DNA of 10,158 nt from CAZABG01 sp964460985. GTDB taxonomy: Bacteria; Chlamydiota; Chlamydiia; Chlamydiales; Parachlamydiaceae. Each line of letters starts with the position of its first letter. Positions within the stretch are counted from its first letter, which is position 1. Location: positions 1 through 10,158 of the forward strand of contig CAYWQX010000054.1 of the NCBI GenBank assembly GCA_964460985.1, in the 5' to 3' direction. The notes below the pieces were generated by a model. The model ran no database searches. It was not told where the DNA came from and saw only the letters and a list, made by a program, of their open reading frames with translations. Positions 7,062-10,158 of the stretch are shown one piece after another. Position numbers and translations under genes: made by a program.

Positions 7062-7067
7062 ATTATA
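7062..7067 (-). promoter_or_regulatory. -10 box of paralogue C, 6 bases before the ATG (leaderless)
   Basis: On the minus strand TATAAT is followed by TGTTGT and the ATG at 7055. An in-frame TAG lies 18 bases before the ATG, so translation cannot start further upstream. There is no consensus -35; the TTAAT repeats occupy that position, as expected of a class II activator site. Confidence 0.68.
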
Positions 7068-7077
7068 GAACTAATAT

Positions 7078-7093
7078 ATTAAGAATATATTAA
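7078..7093 (-). promoter_or_regulatory. TTAAT direct repeat upstream of paralogue C (putative operator)
   Basis: The minus strand reads CTTAATATATT twice in direct tandem, with TTAAT at 7089-7093 and 7078-7082 (11-base period). The proximal half-site ends 10 bases before the TATAAT. Pho-box and PmrA-type sites, which replace the -35, show this kind of geometry in other bacteria. It is the best match of the three operators to the Legionella/Coxiella PmrA pattern cTTAATatT-N2-cTTAATatT. It begins just after the stop of the upstream gene. Confidence 0.58.
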
Positions 7094-7096
7094 GTT

Positions 7097-8338
7097 TTAT
7101 TTTCTTGATATTAGACTGGAGATTAACTCTTCTAAACGAATTATTTCTGCGGACAGCTTATCCTTGTCTTGTTCAAGTTTTTGAACATTTTCTAGATATT
7201 CAGGCAAGCCTTTACCATTCAAGTGAAGTTCTGCGAGCTCTTTTTGAAGGATTTCGGCTCTCTCCGAGGTATGGAATAGCTCTTTGCGTGTCGACTCAAG
7301 GATGTGGTTTTTTTCCTCAAACTGTTCACGAAGCTGTTTATACATCCCTTGGAGTTTAGAAAACTGGGCAGGATTCACTTCACCTGGCTCGATCGTTGGG
7401 TTTTGAGCCTGATTAAGAGCCTCTTTTGTTTGAGAGAGTTCTTCTTCCAGCTTAGCGATTGTATCTTCTTGTTTCGATTTAATGACCTCAAGCTCCGTTA
7501 TCGCTTTGGCAAAGGCAATTTCATGATGCGATTTTGCCTCTTCATAGTCGCCTTGAAGTTTAGCAACGGTGCTTTCAAGAAGAGCTTTCTCCTTTTCAAT
7601 CGATTCAATGTGCTCGGTCATCTCGTGAACGATCGCTTGTTTAATCGCTTCCTGATCGGGATAGCTCGATTCAAGCTCGTCGATTTTTCCGTTAAGAGTT
7701 TTGATCTCCGCCTCTTTTTCTCTGACGGAAAGATTGGAGGCTTGAAGAGCTTTTTTCACGCTTTCTAATTCGTGCAGTTTTTCCTCCGCCTTTGAGAATC
7801 TTATCTCCAAGGCATTTTTCTCTTGATCAACCGCCTCTTTCAACTTCAATAACGAGCTGACTTCGGCTCTTGCCAGATCTAGAACTTTTTCTTGTGCGTC
7901 CAATTCGAGACGAAGCTTTCCAAGTTCTAAACTTAAGCTTTTGACTTGCTTTTCAAGCTCAGTGTTTAATGCCTCTTTTTCATGGAGGGTGTGAGTGTAT
8001 CTTTCTTTCAGAAGCTCTTCTTTCTCAATTATTTCCGTATCCGGAACGGTATCTGCTACGGCAATCTGAAAAAAAGCGACGGTGACTGCAAAGAAGAGTC
8101 CTATGCTCCAGGGATCCAGAGGGAGAATTTCGAAAAAAGCCCAGGCGGTAAAAGGAATGATGACAGTTAAAGCGTAAAGTCCAAATAGAGAGGACAATAT
8201 CAATCCTGAGGCGAGGATAGAGAGAGAATAAAGGGGAATAACTCCTTGCATGCTTAGAAGTGAAAATGCGGCTAGTAAAAATAAAGGGCCTGAAAGTGTA
8301 GGTAGTGATTTGGGTAAGTAGCGGGCAATGCTTGTCAC
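7097..8338 (-). CDS. Membrane-anchored coiled-coil protein of unknown function
   Basis: This 413-residue protein has two parts. Residues about 15-97 are strongly hydrophobic, with likely transmembrane helices near 17-30, 36-55, 56-70 and 77-96. Residues about 102-310 and 323-412 are long Glu/Lys/Leu heptad-rich coiled coil, split by a Pro-containing hinge (AQNPTIEPGEVNP, 311-323). The second coil contains QLREQFEEKNHILESTRKEL (335-354). Clustered N-terminal membrane helices followed by coiled coil recall chlamydial inclusion-membrane proteins such as IncA, but Inc proteins usually have one bilobed hydrophobic domain, so this is only an analogy. A cell-envelope scaffold is equally possible. 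The start is a GTG, chosen because GAGGA lies 7 bases upstream and no in-frame ATG is available. It is preceded by the small protein gene and followed by paralogue C. Confidence 0.85.
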   Translation of the reverse strand: MTSIARYLPKSLPTLSGPLFLLAAFSLLSMQGVIPLYSLSILASGLILSSLFGLYALTVIIPFTAWAFFEILPLDPWSIGLFFAVTVAFFQIAVADTVPDTEIIEKEELLKERYTHTLHEKEALNTELEKQVKSLSLELGKLRLELDAQEKVLDLARAEVSSLLKLKEAVDQEKNALEIRFSKAEEKLHELESVKKALQASNLSVREKEAEIKTLNGKIDELESSYPDQEAIKQAIVHEMTEHIESIEKEKALLESTVAKLQGDYEEAKSHHEIAFAKAITELEVIKSKQEDTIAKLEEELSQTKEALNQAQNPTIEPGEVNPAQFSKLQGMYKQLREQFEEKNHILESTRKELFHTSERAEILQKELAELHLNGKGLPEYLENVQKLEQDKDKLSAEIIRLEELISSLISRK

Positions 8339-8345
8339 TTCATTT

Positions 8346-8350
8346 TCCTC
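8346..8350 (-). promoter_or_regulatory. Ribosome binding site fixing the GTG start of the coiled-coil gene
   Basis: GAGGA on the minus strand lies 7 bases before the GTG at 8338-8336, an ideal distance. The two nearby ATGs (8352 and 8343) are in another frame and meet a TGA at 8337-8335 that overlaps the GTG. Confidence 0.6.
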
Positions 8351-8363
8351 ATAAAATGGGGCA

Positions 8364-8393
8364 ATTATAGGGAATCCGATGTATCTTCTTCAA
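8364..8393 (-). promoter_or_regulatory. Promoter of the coiled-coil gene, inside the end of the small gene
   Basis: On the minus strand TTGAAG (8393-8388) is followed after 18 bases by a perfect TATAAT (8369-8364). The -10 overlaps the stop codon of the upstream small gene (CTA TAA T). Transcription would begin near 8357, giving a leader of about 19 bases that includes the Shine-Dalgarno. Unlike the three paralogue promoters, it has a partial -35 and no TTAAT repeats. Confidence 0.5.
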
Positions 8394-8568
8394 TGGCGAC
8401 TTTTGCTCCATCGATTAAAAATGAGGCCAAATCAGGCGCATCTTCGCTATAACTCATCTCCACATCGTAAGTTCCACTCTCTTTTCCTTTATCACAAGTA
8501 ATTAAAACGTAACAGGCATGGTTTTTTTGTAGTGTCTTTTCTACAAGCTTATGCTTGCTTAGCTTCAT
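8365..8568 (-). CDS. Small protein of unknown function (67 aa)
   Basis: This small soluble protein has a basic N-terminus (KLSKHKLVEKTLQK), a hydrophobic strand with two cysteines (ACYVLITC, about 17-24), and an acidic C-terminal half ending EEDTSDSL. I do not recognise a family. The start is ambiguous: GTG, ATG and ATG follow one another in frame at 8574, 8571 and 8568. GAGGGA lies directly against the GTG, 3 bases from the first ATG and 6 bases from the second, so the ATG at 8568 is best placed and is used here. The 5' gap to the divergent M20 gene is 77 bases or slightly more. The gene stop forms part of the -10 of the next gene. Good spacing and an ordinary amino acid composition support a real gene. 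Confidence 0.72.
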   Translation of the reverse strand: MKLSKHKLVEKTLQKNHACYVLITCDKGKESGTYDVEMSYSEDAPDLASFLIDGAKVAIEEDTSDSL

Positions 8569-8574
8569 CATCAC

Positions 8575-8651
8575 TCCCTCAAATTGCGGTCACCTTAACT
8601 GATGAAAGGATTTATTACCACGTTTAAAGATTTTTTTGGCAAGATGGCCTT
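8575..8651. promoter_or_regulatory. Divergent intergenic region between the small gene and the M20 hydrolase
   Basis: This 77-base spacer must drive leftward transcription of the small gene and rightward transcription of the hydrolase. It includes GAGGGA (minus strand, 8575-8580), the small gene's Shine-Dalgarno. A weak leftward pair is TTGCCA with TAATAA about 19 bases on. No convincing rightward -10/-35 pair is visible, and the Shine-Dalgarno before the ATG at 8652 is poor (AAG). It has no TTAAT repeats. Confidence 0.35.
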
Positions 8652-9845
8652 ATGGATACTTTTACTCGCTATGAACCTTATTTTGAATGGCTTGAAGGTG
8701 AAAAAGAGGAGGCTTTAAAAAAAGTAATCTCTTGGGCAAATACTTCATCCTATACAGAGGATTTAGAAGGTTTAAAAAAACAGCGAGAACTTCTCATCCA
8801 TGATTTTGAAAAAATTTCCGATCTGACCGAGATTATTGAAATGCCAAAAGCATTCAGGATCAATGCGGAGGGCAAAAAAGAGCCTTACCCAATAGCTCCG
8901 GCTCTTTCATTTAAAAAAAGACCCCATGCGCCAACCCGGATTTTGCTCGGCGGCCATATGGATACGGTGCATAAAAACTTCTTTGCTGTAAGAAGACTGT
9001 CCGATCGTCTGATCGGCCCTGGGGTTGCAGACATGAAGGGAGGATTGGTGGTTTTACTCAAGGCCTTGCAAGCTTTCGAGAGATCCCCATTTTCTGCACA
9101 CATCGGCTGGGAAGTATTCATCAACTCCGATGAAGAGATCGGATCGCCCTCCTCGGGTCCCATTTTAAAAGAGAGAGCGAGGCTCTATCCGATAAGCCTT
9201 TGGTATGAACCTGCTTTAACAAATGGTTTTCTTGCAGGCAGAAGAAAAGGCTCAATCAATGTGACCCTCGTCTTTAACGGCGTTTCAGGCCATGCAGGGC
9301 GTGATTTTGAGACAGGGAAAAACGCGCTTCTTTCGGCAGCCAGGTTTATTTATGCGCTTGAAGAAAGAAAGCATCCTACTCTCAATGTCAATTATGGGGA
9401 GATCTTGTCCGGAAGAGGCCATAACGTGATTCCGGATAAAGCCATCTTAAAAATTAATGCAAGATCGTTTGATCTCAACGCTTTAGACGGATTTTTATTT
9501 CTCCTGGACGAAGTTAAGGAAGTAGAAGAAAAACACTATGGGATCCAAGTTAACGTCTTTAAGGAATCGGCAAGACCTCCCAAAGAGCTTCCCCATGAGC
9601 TTTTCAAAACATTTCAGCAATTAGGTTTAAAGCTCCACGCTTCTATCGACACAAAAGATACAGGCGGGGTGAGCGACGGCAACATTCTCTCCGCCGCAAA
9701 CTCCCAGTGTCTCGATAATCTCGGCGTTTTAGGCGGCGCTTTACATACACCGGACGAATGGATGGACACGGAAAGTTTGATTCCGCGAGCAAAACTCAGT
9801 TTACTATATCTTATGGAACTAGGAGCGAAACATGTCTCTTTATGA
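8652..9845 (+). CDS. M20-family zinc hydrolase (carboxypeptidase G2 / N-acyl amino acid deacylase type)
   Basis: This 397-residue enzyme has a complete M20 di-zinc site: His102 and catalytic Asp104 in GGHMDTVH, bridging Asp127 in GVADMKGG, general base Glu161 and ligand Glu162 in SDEEIGS, Glu186 in WYEPAL, and His365 in LHTPDEW. The lid or dimerisation domain carries GVSGHAGRD with His214. Length and motif order fit carboxypeptidase G2-like and ArgE/DapE-like hydrolases, which remove a C-terminal amino acid or an N-acyl group. The exact substrate cannot be read from the sequence. No signal peptide is present, so it is cytoplasmic. It overlaps the class III aminotransferase by 14 bases, which points to an N-acylated amino acid such as an ornithine or diaminopimelate derivative. 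That is inference. The ATG at 8652 has only a weak Shine-Dalgarno, and an out-of-frame ATG lies 8 bases upstream. Confidence 0.9.
   Translation: MDTFTRYEPYFEWLEGEKEEALKKVISWANTSSYTEDLEGLKKQRELLIHDFEKISDLTEIIEMPKAFRINAEGKKEPYPIAPALSFKKRPHAPTRILLGGHMDTVHKNFFAVRRLSDRLIGPGVADMKGGLVVLLKALQAFERSPFSAHIGWEVFINSDEEIGSPSSGPILKERARLYPISLWYEPALTNGFLAGRRKGSINVTLVFNGVSGHAGRDFETGKNALLSAARFIYALEERKHPTLNVNYGEILSGRGHNVIPDKAILKINARSFDLNALDGFLFLLDEVKEVEEKHYGIQVNVFKESARPPKELPHELFKTFQQLGLKLHASIDTKDTGGVSDGNILSAANSQCLDNLGVLGGALHTPDEWMDTESLIPRAKLSLLYLMELGAKHVSL
9821..9825 (+). promoter_or_regulatory. Strong ribosome binding site of the aminotransferase, inside the hydrolase gene
   Basis: AGGAG sits 6 bases before the ATG at 9832, within the last codons of the M20 gene. 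It fixes the start and shows that the two genes are translated from one message. Confidence 0.75.
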
Positions 9846-10158
9846 TGAATTGATGAAAGACCCCCGTTTTCTCGATTTGAAAAAAGAGGCTATAAACATC
9901 CTTCAAACCTATCAAGCTAAAATAAGCGGGATTAAGCCAACTAATCCCCATTTAAAAGCGCGCTACAATGATGTTTTGGAAAAAATGCATCATCTCAGGG
10001 GGGGAAGGCTATTTTACCCTTACATAGGATCGGGTTTTGGGAAAGGATCACTTGTTGAGCTTTACGATGGCAGTATCAAATACGACATGATCACAGGAAT
10101 TGGACCGCATGTCTATGGGCACTCAGATCCAGAAATTATGGAAGCTATCATCGACTCC
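9832..10158 (+). CDS. Class III PLP-dependent aminotransferase, N-terminal part (runs off right edge)
   Basis: The first 109 residues are present. After an N-terminal helical lead, LFYPYIGSGFGKGSLVELYD (60-79), then KYDMITGIGPHVYGHSDPEI (83-102), match the opening of class III (fold type I) aminotransferases such as acetylornithine or ornithine-type enzymes (G.G..L.D..G..Y.D...GIG....GH..P.I). The PLP lysine lies beyond the window. Members transfer the terminal amino group of an omega-amino acid or its N-acyl derivative to 2-oxoglutarate. The start overlaps the M20 hydrolase gene by 14 bases and has a strong Shine-Dalgarno, so the two form an operon. The likely substrate is an N-acyl basic amino acid if the pairing reflects a shared pathway, but this is inference. 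Confidence 0.85.
   Translation, partial: MSLYDELMKDPRFLDLKKEAINILQTYQAKISGIKPTNPHLKARYNDVLEKMHHLRGGRLFYPYIGSGFGKGSLVELYDGSIKYDMITGIGPHVYGHSDPEIMEAIIDS

Noticed and set aside
7304..7768. 154-codon rightward open frame
   Set aside because: It is antisense to the Glu/Lys/Leu-rich coiled coil. Its Phe/Leu/Arg-rich composition is the expected complement of such codons, and it has no Shine-Dalgarno.
8885..9163. 92-codon leftward open frame inside the M20 hydrolase gene
   Set aside because: It is antisense to the zinc-binding motifs of the M20 enzyme and is a complement artefact.

Overview
The window looks like a chromosomal segment of a chlamydia, most probably an environmental (amoeba- or arthropod-associated) member of the Chlamydiota. 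Three things point there. The PGI N-terminus closely resembles the Chlamydia enzyme as I remember it. TrmB carries the chlamydial-style EYCSGNG SAM loop. A type I methionine aminopeptidase has an N-terminal SEC-C zinc knuckle. This is recognition from memory, not a database search.

Layout. Positions 1-1709 are a leftward housekeeping unit: trmB, an unrecognised conserved-looking gene whose ATG overlaps the trmB stop (ATGA), then the 5' end of pgi running off the left edge. Positions 1767-2639 hold the divergent rightward map gene. It meets the next gene tail to tail, and the two stop codons share a TTAA. Positions 2636-7055 hold three leftward tandem paralogues (489, 487 and 443 aa) of a family I do not recognise, each with an invariant FTYHDF.HA (HDxxH) core. 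Upstream of them on the same strand are a multi-pass membrane/coiled-coil protein (7097-8338) and a small protein (8365-8568). Positions 8652-10158 read rightward: an M20 zinc hydrolase overlapping a class III aminotransferase that runs off the right edge.

The most striking signal is regulatory. All three paralogues have a perfect TATAAT hexamer exactly 6 bases before the ATG, which places the expected transcription start on the A of the ATG (leaderless mRNA). All three also have direct TTAAT repeats with an 11-bp period further upstream. These resemble the tandem half-sites of OmpR-family response regulators, especially the PmrA boxes that control effector genes in Legionella and Coxiella. 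None has a recognisable -35. Together this suggests a small, co-regulated, activator-dependent regulon of lineage-specific, possibly secreted proteins. The protein function, secretion and regulator are inference. The motif positions are read directly from the sequence.
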